Shown piece by piece: positions 1 through 29,883 of a stretch of 64,000 bases of DNA. The position numbers and the translations under genes are program-made. The notes beneath the pieces are model-generated. The model worked only from the letters and a program-made list of their open reading frames with translations, was not told the origin of the DNA and made no database searches. Each line of letters opens with the position of its first letter. The first letter of the stretch is position 1. Source of the DNA: Ancylostoma caninum (taxonomy: Eukaryota > Nematoda > Chromadorea > Rhabditida > Ancylostomatidae). The stretch is taken from positions 1 through 64,000 of the forward strand of contig JBAJFG010000601.1 of assembly GCA_037903475.1 (NCBI GenBank), read 5' to 3'.

Positions 1-3000
1 ATTGGGTTCGTCCGTGTTTTCCAATTCATCAACGGTCACGGTAGAATCTTCTTGCCCAGGCATCGAAACATCCAAGTCCGCCTCCCCCTATCACTCCCGC
101 CCACTTCAGACTCAGTGGTGGCAATCGAGCTCGATAAGAGCTTGGCTGCCCAATTCAAAAAAACAATTCTAAGTTTGAGCCTATACCAGTTTGTGTGCTG
201 CAACTTCGTGTGGAGTTCGATTTTTCATAATGTTTACAAAATCATGGCTCTTGTGCAAGAGGAGGGGGAGGAAGGGTGGGGGTAGGCGGGGGTGGGGGGG
301 GGGTCGCGTATGGGTAGGGAAAAGAATGCTGAAGAAGGAGACAAAGAGACAAGAATCACAAAAAAAAAGGGAGGGGCGAAATCAGATGCTTACTGCACAA
401 GAATTGTCACCAAGGGGTACTTACCTGCTTACCTGTTCTCACAGATGACAAGGAAGGACATTTTGGAGCAGAATAGATGCGAAAAAAAGAGAGGAAAAGC
501 ATACGAAACAACGAAGAATTAACCAAGAAAGCACAACAAAAATGAAATGTCCCCTGGCGGCATTAATGGATATAAAACCGGAAGTGGGGCAGCGATTCTC
601 ACATGCGCCACTTCCGGCTTACCTTGTACACTCCTTATGGACCGTGAAGCTCAAGGTCGAGAAGGTCGTGGCGGCTCCGGCGCGAGGGGTCCTCCTTCAT
701 CCATTTCCTCGTACATTCCCGAATGAATTTCTGAAAGTTGGATAGACTCCACTGGTGGTACACACAGCAACAGGATGAAGAAAGTGCTAGAGGAAGAATT
801 AGAGCTGACGTTGGTTGAACTAGCAAAAAACGACAGCATGAATGACAAATCGGAACGACTCAATACAAACAAGAAGGAAAAGTGGAATCATATACAACTC
901 AATTTCACGAACGATGGAGGCTCGTTCCCGGGTGGGATGCCCATGAAGAAGCACTACCAGAGGGCCCTGAAACGAAAAAAAAACTCGGATTCAAATACGA
1001 ATTCATGAAAAAAAAAACCGATGAGACGAGACGAAGACGGGAGTTAGATGGCCATACTAGTTAAACGATCCGAGGACATCGGCCGAAGAAGGATGCAAGT
1101 TAACATGGTCCTTGGTAGAAGCAATCAATCGGGTTCGATTTCGAAAATGCATTCAAACGGTGTAACATGTGCGCCGGACGTGTGTAGGTCCTGACGCGAG
1201 CCACTCCACTGTGGTGAAGGACTCGCCCAATGCGGGAGTTAATAGGGTTCGCCGTAGCCAATCCTCCTGACCAATCACAGTTGCCCACTCAGATGGGGGG
1301 TTTTCGGGCTCGCAAAATGCAAGAATTGTTCCACTTCGCACCTGCAAATAGCTCTCTCGCAGCTGAAAGGCAAGAATTTCTGTCGAAGGCACAATCTCTA
1401 CTCTCATCCGACCGACGCTCCAACCCCTGCCGCAGTTTCTCCTCCGCTCGAAGCCAGAGAATGTCTGAGAACGCCACTGGAGAAAGTGTAGATAATTTTA
1501 ATGGCTTCTGGTAGAACATTATCAATTCCTGAAATAATTACTGCCCCGCTCAGTTGACCACGTTGCACGAAACTTGGAGAAATCCTGTTCGAAGCTCGTT
1601 TGAACTTGACTCCTGCTTTTTCGTTATGCAGAATCAGATGTTTGCCTGAATGATGATAACTATTGCGCCAGGCCGGGCGTCGATGGAAAAACCCGAACCA
1701 GAAACCGCAAATGAGGTTTTTTCCAGCAATTTGCAAAGACCTAGAGAGTAGTGTCATAGCCAAGATGTCAGTGGTGTTCAACTCGTAAGCCAGCTGGCTA
1801 TTTGTGAGAGACCTACTGCCCATAAGGTGCGAGCGAGCGTTTAGGTGCTAAGTGCAGTTTTGCGCGTTCGACAATCCTACCGGTTTTAGCTCGCAAGCGA
1901 CGTTAGTCACCAGTAAGACGTTAGTCACACAAAAGATACCAGCGGGTCAAGTTAAAAAGCGGCCTAGGCATGAATGGCGACGACGAAATTGTAGATGATA
2001 TTCCAATCCAGTAGAAAACTGCTGACGTCGGTCGGACGGCTTCGGCGAAGAGCACGACTCTGGAGTGTCGGCATCTCGAACCTTTCGCCGTACGGATAGC
2101 GTTATCACCGTGGAGGTCATCAGCGGGTATAATGACTGAGCACAGAGCGATCCGAGAACCCATTCAAACGAGTTGGTGGTATTTACAGTGGCGTCCCTGG
2201 GAAAGCGGCTCACGTGACGTTTAGCGGCATGGGGACGGTACCGTAGGCGATGGCGGTAGTATGGGAGTGTATAGTATGTCGCGAGAGAGGGTCCAAGGTA
2301 CAGATGGCGTTGTCGAGAGTGTCCAAGAAAAGGTAGTCGGGAAGCTTCTAAATTTCTCAGGAACTCTTGAAAACTCGACGAAACAGAGCCAATGGGGCAA
2401 GTTTAAGACGAATCCGAGGAAATTTGAGGAATCTGTTTCGATAATGTCGTGAAATAACCACAGCAAACGGTAGAGGTTATCCCTCAAAGGAGGACTTTCA
2501 AACACCTCTAAATTAGTTAGGTAGTCTTTTGGGCATTGTATTTGTCGGAGGGTCGTTTAGTAGTTCGAATAGGTAAAAAGGAGCGGTTAAGATCGGAGTA
2601 TGGCACACAGTTGGACATATAGACGGGAATGACGTTATTCAATTCACTGATTGTTTCGTGCAGTCAACAACTCGTATTTGACCTTCGAGATCAATGCTTG
2701 CAATAGACGGTGTTAGTAGCATGATCTGCTTCCAGTGCATTTACCCTTAAATGCTGCATATCTTCATTCATCGCTATTGTGGATATCAGCATGCATGTGA
2801 TTGTTGAGGCGTTGCTGCGTAGAAGGTGATGTAATGGTAACGGTCCAATCCCAGCTGTGATTCCGTTCATTGTATTCACGGCTACAAATGGTAAAACGGT
2901 GTGGTCTGAGTACCTTTCTCACAAACTCAGAGATTCCGTGACGACGAACGCAGGCCGAACACGTTTCAACAGCAGTTACACCGCAAGGTGAAAGCTTATT

Positions 3001-3586
3001 TTGTCGCTCCACGAGCTGCGTTCGCCCCTAGAAGGCTGTGTTTCGGGGGCGATGAGCTGGTTTGCATATCTCAGACCTAGAATCGCAGCTCAATCTGGGC
3101 ACAGGGCTGTGTTCGTATTGCAGACTTGTGTAAGTGGATGCTTACCCAAGCTCATCCAAAAATAATAATTATTGCACTGGGCCACGGTTTTACCCTAGCC
3201 GCAGCCAGCCTGATGAGTCTTGCTGAGCTCCCTTTGCCTACGCTAGAGCCTAGACACGACTAAACTTTCTCGCCTTGCCTCCGCCTTGCGGAGACACGAC
3301 TAAACTTTGATGCTCAAGAACAACTAGCGGCTTACATACACCTCCCAGGGGGCGTGTCACCACGTGGCAAGGAGCAGGCAGAACACAGGTTGAACTGCAC
3401 CACAGTTCATCGGGCAAAAACGCAGCCGAAACACGGGGCTTGCTGGTCTTAACAGACAGAATGCAGCAGTTCTTCCTCTTGCAGCTCTTGCAGCAATGTC
3501 TGCCTTCCATTTGTTGGGGGTGTGGCTTGCCAGGTTGTGCTGCCTTTGCCTTATCCAATTATCTGAGAGCAAACGTAGGTAATGTA
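1..3586. other. Non-coding or unassigned sequence
   Basis: I see no supported gene here. Open frames are at most about 140 codons (for example minus strand 1404-1823), have no motif I recognise and no matching splice pattern. A G-rich stretch at about 260-302 could form G-quadruplexes. A short direct repeat, gacacgactaaacttt, occurs near 3252 and 3293. Confidence 0.5.
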
Positions 3587-3712
3587 TTAAGTGCGTGCAA
3601 AAATTTCGGATTAGTTGCACCTAATTTTTTGAAACGCCATAACCCGGCTCAAAGTTAGCATCATGTTGGTATGCGTTATCCCACAGCAGCAGCAGCGGGA
3701 AACTTATGTTCG
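3587..3712 (-). mobile_element. Internally deleted mariner remnant
   Basis: The sequence from 3587 (attaagtgcgtgcaaaaatt) is close to the reverse complement of the right end of the mariner at 49825-51093, including the inner ttgcacctaat and ccataac motifs. At about 3663 it jumps to a motif (gttatcccacagc) that lies about 300 bp further inside the full element. This is therefore a minus-oriented 3' end with an internal deletion. It encodes nothing. Confidence 0.7.
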
Positions 3713-4070
3713 CTTCGCCTGGGTTGTCCTTATATTTGCGAGTTTTCTCATGATTAGTTTAGGCACAAGAGCGTACTAGTACGATTATTGTGTATCCGTT
3801 TGAAAGAAATTTGTTGCGGATGACTCAAGGTGCTGGCCATGAAGATCAAACAATCAAAGATTTTTTCTCCAAGAATGGTTTACCTTTTTTAAAGATGTTG
3901 GTCGGATATAGAACCAAGGATGACCTACTGTCGTACATTATCCATTTTCTAATAACAGTAACAATCTTTCCAAGAAGCCAGTTGTTGACATACCTGTAAC
4001 TCGATCGTCTGCGTACTCGGCACTGTTGACGTTGGTATGGTGTTCTTGGCTCAACTCATGCAAAATGCTC
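3713..4070. other. Unassigned spacer before the satellite
   Basis: No gene is visible. This stretch lies outside the macro-repeat: the 5' flank of repeat 1 differs from the flanks of repeats 2 and 3, which are the ends of the preceding repeats. Confidence 0.5.
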
Positions 4071-4221
4071 ATAAACAAATGAGAAGAGAAGAACGCGGGG
4101 GAGGACGTAAGGAGGGAGGATTCACACGGATTGCATACTAATCCGCGCAGTGGTCTGACATCTAGTTTTTTTTACGATTGATGTTAGACGCGAATCGATT
4201 TAACAAATATGGACCTAACTC

Positions 4222-5631
4222 ATGACATTTGGACACCGGCGCACCCCTACTACATCGGTAGCTATATTTTCAGGCGCTCCTCCACTTTTTAGCGCAGGCG
4301 CAGCCCTATCACAGCAGTGGACCCGTCTCCCCCACTTTGGGCGCCGGTGCACCCTTATCACAGCAGTGGACCCGTCTCCCCCCACTTTGAGCGCCGACGC
4401 ACCCTTATCACACCGTTGGACCCGACTCCAGGCGGTTCCTCACTTTTGGACGCCGGCGCACCCTTATCACACCGTTGGACCCGTCTCCCCCACTTTGGGC
4501 GCCGGTGCACCCTTATCACAGCAGTGGACCCGTCTCCCCCCACTTTGGGCGCCGGTGCACCCTTATCACAGCAGTGGACCCGTCTCCCCCACTTTGGGCG
4601 CCGGTGCACCCTTATCTTCAGTGGACCCGTCTCCCCCACTTTGGGCGCCGGTGCACCCTTATCACAGCAGTGGACCCGTCTCCCCTCACTTTGGGCGCCG
4701 GTGCACCCTTATCACAGCAGTGGACCCGTCTCCCCCCACTTTGGGCGCCGGTGCACCCTTATCACAGCAGTGGACCCGTCTCCCCCCACTTTGGGCGCCG
4801 GTGCACCCTTATCACAGCAGTGGACTCGTCTCCCCCCACTTTGGGCGCCGACGCACCCTGTTGGACCCGACTCCAGGCGGTTCCCCACTTTTGGACGCCG
4901 GCCCACCCTTATCACACCGTTGGACCCGTCTCCCCCCACTTTGGGCGCCGGTGCACCCCTATCACAGCAGTGGACCCGTCTCCCCCACTTTGGGCGCCGG
5001 TGCACCCTGTCACAGCAGTGGACCCGTCTCCCCCCACTTTGGGCGCCGGTGCACCCTTATCACAGCAGTGGACTCGTCTCCCCCACTTTGGGCGCCGGCG
5101 CACCCTTACCACAGCAGTGGACCCGTCTCCCCCCACTTCGGGCGCCGGTGCACCCTTATCACAGCCGTGAACCCGTATCCCCCCCTTTGGGCCCCGGCGC
5201 ACCCTTATCACAGCAGTGGACCCGTCTCCCCCCATTTTGAGCGCCGACGCACCCTTATCACACCGTTGGACCCGACTCCAGGTTCCCCACTTTTGGACGC
5301 CGGCGCACCCTTATCACACCGTTGGACCCGACTCCAGACGTTTCCCCACTTTTGGACGCCGGCGCACCCTTATCACACCGTTGGACCCGACTCCAGACGT
5401 TTCCCCACTTTTGGACGCCGGCGCACCCTTATCACACCGTTGGACCCGACTCCAGACGTTTCCCCACTTTTCGACGCCGGCGCACCCTTATCACGCCGTT
5501 GGACCCGACTCCAGACGTTTCCCCACTTTTCGACGCCGGCGCACCCTTATCACGCCGTTGGACCCGACTCCAGGTGTTTCCCCTCTTTCGGACGCCGGCA
5601 CACTCCTACAGCAACAGTGGACCCGTTGTAG
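4222..5631 (+). other. Repeat-derived open frame in macro-unit 1 (469 codons)
   Basis: The frame opens with MTFGHRRTPTTSVAIF and the same start recurs at 6137 (147 codons) and 7985 (210 codons) in units 2 and 3. The product would be rich in Pro, Trp, His and Arg. Its true period is 50 residues, because three 50-bp units must be read before the phase returns. The other two frames are also open, which argues for a sequence-composition effect and not for selection on a protein. It has no domain, signal peptide or membrane segment I recognise. I do not annotate it as a gene. Confidence 0.45.
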
Positions 5632-5958
5632 AGCATTTTCTTCGATCTAGGCCACGCCCTCGAATTTCGTTTCACACACACTGACTGACTGACACACACA
5701 CGCACACACACACGTGACAGACTAAGCCCTTTATTATAAGTCATGATAATGTGTCCCACACCCTTTCCATTGCTTCTTCTCATGTAAAAATGCACTTATC
5801 AAGGAGGATTAACATTCTCGAAGCAATTTTATCATTTGTTCAACTGAAAATGCTTTTCGTAACTATATATAACCGGTTCAACCTGGATTGACCGCAGAAA
5901 ATGGTCTATCATTCTTTGTTTGTTATAACTGGTCAAGTGATAAGAGTCAGTTAGAACA

Positions 5959-5966
5959 TATAAAAG
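5959..5966 (+). promoter_or_regulatory. TATA-like box in macro-unit tail
   Basis: TATAAAAG lies 178 bp upstream of the ATG of the repeat-derived open frame at 6137. The same box recurs at 7807-7814, again 178 bp before the ATG at 7985. Unit 1 lacks it because its upstream flank is different sequence. Function is inference only. Confidence 0.3.
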
Positions 5967-8735
5967 TGGAGGGTGCGGTGTGTTCATAAACAAATGAGAA
6001 GAGAAGAACGCGGGGGAGGACGTAAGGAGGGAGGATTCACACGGATTGCATACTAATCCGCGCAGTGGTCTGACATCTAGTTTTTTTTACGATTGATGTT
6101 AGACGCGAATCGATTTAACAAATATGGACCTAACTCATGACATTTGGACACCGGCGCACCCCTACTACATCGGTAGCTATATTTTCAGGCGCTCCTCCAC
6201 TTTTTAGCGCAGGCGCAGCCCTATCACAGCAGTGGACCCGTCTCCCCCACTTTGGGCGCCGGTGCACCCTTATCACAGCAGTGGACCCGTCTCCCCCCAC
6301 TTTGGGCGCCGACGCACCCTTATCACAGTTGTGGACCCGCCTCCCCCCACTTTGGGCGCCGGTGCACCCTTATCACAGCAGTGGACCCGTCTCCCCCCAC
6401 TTTGGGCGCCGGTGCACCCTTATCACAGCAGTGGACCCGTCTCCCCCCACTTTGGGCGCCGGTGCACCCTTATCACAGCAGTGGACCCGTCTCCCCCCAC
6501 TTTGGGCGCCGGTGCACCCTTATCACAGCATGGACCCGTCTCCCCCACTTTGGGCGCCGGCGCACTTTATCAGAGGGTGACCCGTCTCCCCCCACTTTGG
6601 GCGCCGGCGCACCCTTATCACATGGACCGTCTCCCCCCACATTGGACGCCGGCGCACCCTTATCACAGTGGTGGACGGTTGGGCGCCGGCGCACCTTTAT
6701 CAGAGTGATGGACCCGTCCCCCCCACTTGGGCGCCGGCGCACCCTTATCACAGCAGTGGACTCGTCTCCCCCCACTTGGGAGCCGACGCACCCTTATCAC
6801 AGCCGTGGACCCGTCTCCCCCCACTTTGGGCGCATCACAGCAGTGGACCCGTCTCCCCCCACTTTGGGCGCCGGTGCACCCTTATCACAGCAGTGGACCC
6901 GTCTCCCCCCACTTTGGGCGCCGGTGCACCCTTACCACAGCAGTGGACCCGTCTCCCCCCACTTTGGGCGCCGGTGCACCCTTCACAGCACCCTCCCCCC
7001 ACTTTGGGCGCCGGTGCGCACCCGTCTCCCCCCTTTGGGCCCCGGCGCACCCTTATCACAGCAGTGGACCCGTCTCCCCCCATTTTGAGCGCCGACGCAC
7101 CCTTATCACACCGTTGGACCCGACTCCAGGTTCCCCACTTTTGGACGCCGGCGCACCCTTATCACACCGTTGGACCCGACTCCAGACGTTTCCCCACTTT
7201 TGGACGCCGGCGCACCCTTATCACGCCGTTGGACCCGACTCCAGACGTTTCCCCACTTTTCGACGCCGGCGCACCCTTATCACACCATTGGACCCGACTC
7301 CAGACGTTTCCCCACTTTTCGACGCCGGTGCACCCTTATCACGCCGTTGGACCCGACTCCAGACGTTTCCCCACTTTTCGACGCCGGCGCACCCTTATCA
7401 CGCCGTTGGACCCGACTCCAGGTGTTTCCCCTCTTTCGGACGCCGGCACACTCCTACAGCAACAGTGGACCCGTTGTAGAGCATTTTCTTCGATCTAGGC
7501 CACGCCCTCGAATTTCGTTTCACACACACTGACTGACTGACACACACACGCACACACACACGTGACAGACTAAGCCCTTTATTATAAGTCATGATAATGT
7601 GTCCCACACCCTTTCCATTGCTTCTTCTCATGTAAAAATGCACTTATCAAGGAGGATTAACATTCTCGAAGCAATTTTATCATTTGTTCAACTGAAAATG
7701 CTTTTCGTAACTATATATAACCGGTTCAACCTGGATTGACCGCAGAAAATGGTCTATCATTCTTTGTTTGTTATAACTGGTCAAGTGATAAGAGTCAGTT
7801 AGAACATATAAAAGTGGAGGGTGCGGTGTGTTCATAAACAAATGAGAAGAGAAGAACGCGGGGGAGGACGTAAGGAGGAAGGATTCACACGGATTGCATA
7901 CTAATCCGCGCAGTGGTCTGACATCTAGTTTTTTTTACGATTGATGTTAGACGCGAATCGATTTAACAAATATGGACCTAACTCATGACATTTGGACACC
8001 GGCGCACCCCTACTACATCGGTAGCTATATTTTCAGGCGCTCCTCCACTTTTTAGCGCAGGCGCAGCCCTATCACAGCAGTGGACCCGTCTCCCCCACTT
8101 TGGGCGCCGGTGCACCCTTATCACAGCAGTGGACCCGTCTCCCCCCACTTTGAGCGCCGACGCACCCTTATCACACCGTTGGACCCGACTCCAGGCGGTT
8201 CCTCACTTTTGGACGCCGGCGCACCCTTATCACACCGTTGGACCCGTCTCCCCCACTTTGGGCGCCGGTGCACCCTTATCACAGCAGTGGACCCGTCTCC
8301 CCCCACTTTGGGCGCCGGTGCACCCTTATCACAGCAGTGGACCCGTCTCCCCCACTTTGGGCGCCGGTGCACCCTTATCACAGCAGTGGACCCGTCTCCC
8401 CCACTTTGGGCGCCGGTGCACCCTTATCACAGCAGTGGACCCGTCTCCCCTCACTTTGGGCGCCGGTGCACCCTTATCACACCGTTGGACCCGACTCCAG
8501 GCGTTTCCCCACTTTTGGACGCCGGCGCACCCTTATCACACCGTTGGACCCGACTCCAGGTGTTTCCCCTCTTTCGGACGCCTACACACTCCTACAGCAA
8601 CAGTGGACCCGTTGTAGAGCATTTTCTTCGATCTAGGCCACGCCCTCGAATTTCGTTTCACACACACTGACTGACTGACACACACACGCACACACACACG
8701 TGACAGACTAAGCCCTTTATTATAAGTCATGATAA

Positions 8736-8954
8736 GGTTAAGCCTATGACCTTTTATAGGGTTTATAGGCCCCCCCCCCAACTCCCTTTTCGCCCCTGTC
8801 CTGCACGTAGAGACTTGTTTGCATTTCAGGTAACTACTGTACATTAGGAGACCTAAGAAGCCAGAGCGTTCTGGACGTGTCAGCTAACAAGTTTGTAAGT
8901 GCAGGACAGGTCATGTTATAGACTTATACCAAGTGCCCCCCCAACTCCATTTTA
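8736..8954. other. Junction sequence between satellite and inverted repeat
   Basis: Macro-unit 3 breaks off at about 8735 and is followed by sequence with two C-runs (near 8770 and 8936), each followed by aactcc and then a similar short context. No gene is visible. Confidence 0.4.
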
Positions 8955-11690
8955 CCCGAAGCTACCTTGAAGCGACACTCATATCACTGCAAAGGGTTCC
9001 CGAATTTCGAGATATTTCTTCTTTTCCCACTACCTACTTGACTCCGCCACAGGAAGAGTGCGCAGGCGTTCAGTAGTGAGAAAACGAAATCGTTCTAGGC
9101 TGGGACACGTAGGGCGTAAATCATGGTTAGAGCGATTGTTCATTCTATAGACCAGGCAATCAAGTTAGGTGATGTATGACGCAAAAACAGGTTTACTAAC
9201 TAGGCTCGCTTCGTTACGCGCTTATGAATCCTAGCCCCTAAATCCACCCGAAACACCATGCGGTTTTTGTTGATACTACAGTTCCGCCGGGTTCTTCGCA
9301 TCCGAATGAGACCTACCCTCCTCCATAGTTTATGTACCCACGCAAGCCGTTATCATATACAGCTGAAATATAAATCCTGACAAAACATGTAAATCAATGG
9401 TAGGGCAGCCAGGCAAAGATGTCCAAATGGCGTTTCTCGCTTTTCACGAGTGGCGCTACGTGAGAGAGTAAAGACTCGTACGCCCCAGAAGATTCATTAC
9501 CCTCATTAGCGCCTTCACTGCGAAAGGTGCGGGCGAAGCGAGTATAAACAGAATTCTGGAAGTGTAATCATATAGGGCATTCAGAAAGGAGTCGGTACTG
9601 GTGCATTCACGGACTGGAGGTGAATGGTGCGATTGTGCACTATCAAGCATGCTTGATATTGATTGAAAGTGGCCGCGTATCAGTCCATGATCCTTCCACC
9701 AATACCGACTGCCGGTTGAATGGGCTGTACTTCTTCTTAATTGGCAGTTCATGTGTGTGTGCACGAGAACCAGCCATCGAAAACGGAAAATACCTACACC
9801 ATTGTGTTCAGCGCATCGAGTTATGTACGAAAACGTGGTAAATTTTGATTTTTACCTTGATTTAAGGGTGTTTCGGGCCACTTTTGTCATGTTCAGACAT
9901 GTTAAAGGCCTGCAATTGTTTTCACCGCGGTCGGAATGAATGAGATAAGCTTATGATCACAGGACCGTATAAAAGGAAGGAGAAGGGTAGTATGCCTTCA
10001 TAACGACGACGATGAACCAGACGGGTGAGGAGTGACAAGAATGGGGATTGCAGCATAGAGTATGTTAGAGGTGGGCTAGCGGTTTGATCGGCGTCCAAAA
10101 TAGGGGGAACGCCTGGAGACGGGTTCAAAGGCGTGATAAGGGTGCGCCGGCTTCTAAAAGTGGGGAAACGCGTGGAGTTGGATCCAACGGCGTGATAAGG
10201 GTGCGGCGGCGTCTAAAAGTGGGAAAACGCGTGGAGTCGGGTCCAACGCTGTGATAAGGGCGCGCCGGCATCCAAAAGTGGGGAAACGCGTGGAGTTGGG
10301 TCCAACGGCGTGATAAGGGTGCGCCGGCGTCTAAAAGTGGGGAAACGCGTGGAGTCGGGTCCAACGGCGTGATAAGGGTGCGTCGGCATCCAAAAGCGGG
10401 GAAACGCGTGGAGTGCAAAGGTGTGATAAGGGTGCGCCGGCTTCCGAAAGTGGGAAAACGCCTGGAGTCGGGTCCAACGGCGTGATAAGGGTGCGTCGGC
10501 GTCCAAAAGCGGGGAAACGCGTGGAGTCCAAAGGTGTGATAAGGGGGTGCCGGTTTCCGAAAGTGGGAAAACGCCTGGAGTCGGGTCCAACGGCGTGACA
10601 AGTGTGCGCCGGCGTCCAAAACGGGAGGAACCTTTGGAGGCAGGTTCCAACGGTGAGATAAGGGTGCACCGGTGTTCAGGTCCAATCCCAGTTTGCACTT
10701 ACTCGGTCAATTTTTACTACTTACTTCCACCGAAATGCTTCACCACAAATTGTTGGAAAGGAGCTGTCCATAGTGGGTCAATGGTTCCATGAACCGCGGT
10801 AAAGAATGCTTCTCGTGTCTGTTCATCCACCTTCACTAATCTTATCTGAGGACAATGAAAATATGCGAGCGAAGCGAGCACGAAAAGAAGCCTGAGAGCC
10901 CGGCGTTAGCCGGACGATCAGGCTGGTGTATATGTTAAACGGACCACTACTGGTGGAAAACAAACAGATGCAAGGAAGATCCAAGCACATGGTGCGTAAA
11001 CCACGATTGCATCTCTCCGCGGCCTGTACCAGTAACACCCGACCGCCACAACGCTCAGATACGCTGGGCGTTAGGTGGTGCGAAACGTCATCTTCGGAAG
11101 AATCCGTGTGCTCATCTCCTCTCATAATATTTAATTAAAATAAGTAATCTTGAAGGAGAAATACCGTTTGGACAACCGTGCCTGGCTGCCCTATCATTGA
11201 TTTACATGTTTTGTCAGGATATAAACGAGCTGCAAATGACAACAGCTAGCATGGGTACATAAGCGAAGGAGAAGAGTAAGCATCATTTAGGTGCAGGGAA
11301 GAGGAACCGACACGGCGGGGATGTAGCGGCAACAAGCCTACAAAGCGTTCAGCAGCCAGCAGGTTACAGCGCCTGGAGGGTGTATTTCTAGGGCTAGCAG
11401 TCATAAACACATAACCAAGCGAGACCAGGTTAGCAATCCTGCTTTTGCGTGATACATCTCCTAATATTTCCTGGTTTATAGGATGAGCAATCGCTTTAAC
11501 CATCTTTGGTTTCGTGATTAACACCTTATGCATCCCAGCATAGGACGACTTTGCTTCCCCACTACTCAACGCTTGCGCACTCTTCCTGTGGCGGAGCCAA
11601 GTAGTGGGAAAAGAAGAACCTCAAAATTTGGAAATCCTTTGCAGAGATATAAGTGATCGCTTCAAGGTGGCTTCAGTTCGGAAAACATGT
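8955..11690. repeat. Long imperfect inverted repeat (fold-back), about 0.5-kb arms
   Basis: The left arm (about 8955-9432) matches the reverse complement of the right arm (about 11163-11690) along its whole length, with substitutions and small gaps. Matching landmarks include ctccgccacaggaagagtgc, tcctgacaaaacatgtaaat and gggcagccaggca. The loop of about 1.7 kb holds a block of the 59-bp satellite at 10125-10685. A third copy of the gggcagccaggca segment lies just outside at about 11767. The structure suggests a fold-back transposon or an inverted segmental duplication. No transposase is visible and I could not define target-site duplications. Confidence 0.75.
10125..10685 (-). repeat. Inverted block of the 59-bp minisatellite
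   Basis: About nine units of the 59-bp form lie in the opposite orientation to the arrays at 4235-8610. Only the longer form with the acgcgtttccccacttttag-type core is present; the 50-bp form is absent. Open frames of 112-186 codons here are again produced by the stop-free repeat. Confidence 0.85.
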
Positions 11691-12587
11691 TCAACCGCTC
11701 AAGTCGGCAGTCAGTGAACGGATGGAGGATTACTATTAATCCAGCATAAGAAATGTGAATGATAAGAGGGCAGCCAGGCACGGTTGTCCAAATGGCTCAT
11801 CTCTTCTTGAAGGGAAGAAATAGGGAAGCAATTGAGTTCATTTTTCCTGAAGGACAGCGAACAATGAGAGCCGGAATTATGAGTACCCCTACAATCATCA
11901 TGAGTTCAGAGTTGATGTTGACAGTCCTGAAGAGAAATACCATGTCATGCCGAGATTCAGTTGAAGGTGTTTCTTCGAACTTCCCTTCGGGGTCCATTAG
12001 TACTGATATAACGGTTTCCTTCTTCTTCGGCCTTGTTTGCTGTCTGCTCGTGTCCAGCTTTAACACATAAAATATGATAATAAGATGCCAGTAGAATTGT
12101 AGAATGTCATACCTCACTAGTGCGAACAAGAAAGTCTCCGTGTTTCTTTAACAAATAAACGATATCTTCTCTGGGCAAGTAGCCGTGGTAGAAGTCTGCC
12201 TTGACTAGCCACGGGTCCACCTGTGTTAATGGGATTATGGCTGAAACTTGGATAATACTCTACATGCGCCGACAGACCACAGTCCTGTCATCCTTGCCGT
12301 GGCTGGTTGGACTTCGACAGGATACTCTTGAAGTGGTCATAGACAAAATGACTAGCTATGCACACTCGACCTTGTTTTCATCAAAGAAGTTGTTTGTGTT
12401 TGATAACATTTCATTCGTAGATTTTGTATTCGATCATTCTTCAATACATAGATAGCTCTAATAGTGAACATCATAAATTAATGTTGCGGTAATGAGTTTA
12501 TAGGTGACAATTTTTCAAAACAATTCCGAGAACACATACATACACGGGCCCCTAGATTTGATACTCACTGTCAACGAGTACAAGTAT
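11691..12587. other. 3' flank of the left nucleoside hydrolase, unassigned
   Basis: No gene is supported. The 100 bases next to 12588 resemble the 3' flank of the right paralogue (shared acatacatacac and acaagtattcacca), so the duplication included a short 3' flank. I did not find a convincing polyadenylation signal. Confidence 0.45.

Positions 12588-29883
<17,296 letters not shown>

Larger units (their letters stand above)
4071..8735. repeat. Macro-satellite of three tandem units carrying a minisatellite
   Basis: Three units start with the same ataaacaaatgagaagagaa motif at 4071, 5986 and 7834, giving lengths of 1915, 1848 and about 902 bp. Each has a leader of about 165 bp, then a GC-rich minisatellite (about 4235-5625, 6150-7475 and 7998-8610). 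Units 1 and 2 end with a shared tail that contains an (AC)n tract. Unit 3 leaves the shared tail at about 8735. Length differences come from the number of minisatellite units. The minisatellite has a 50-bp form (core ctccccccactttgggcgcc) and a 59-bp form (core ccagacgtttccccactttt). Both lengths are 2 modulo 3 and lack stops in most frames, so long open frames appear on both strands. I regard these as repeat artefacts unless transcripts show otherwise. Confidence 0.9.

Noticed and set aside
1404..1823. 139-codon minus-strand frame
   Set aside because: No recognisable motif, no splice partner, and no support beyond length.
4222..7498. Many long open frames (up to 469 codons) on both strands
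   Set aside because: They come from a stop-free minisatellite whose unit length is not a multiple of three, so all frames are open. No domain or splice support.
4071..10685. CRISPR-like array
   Set aside because: Units are contiguous tandem repeats without unique spacers and the genome is eukaryotic.
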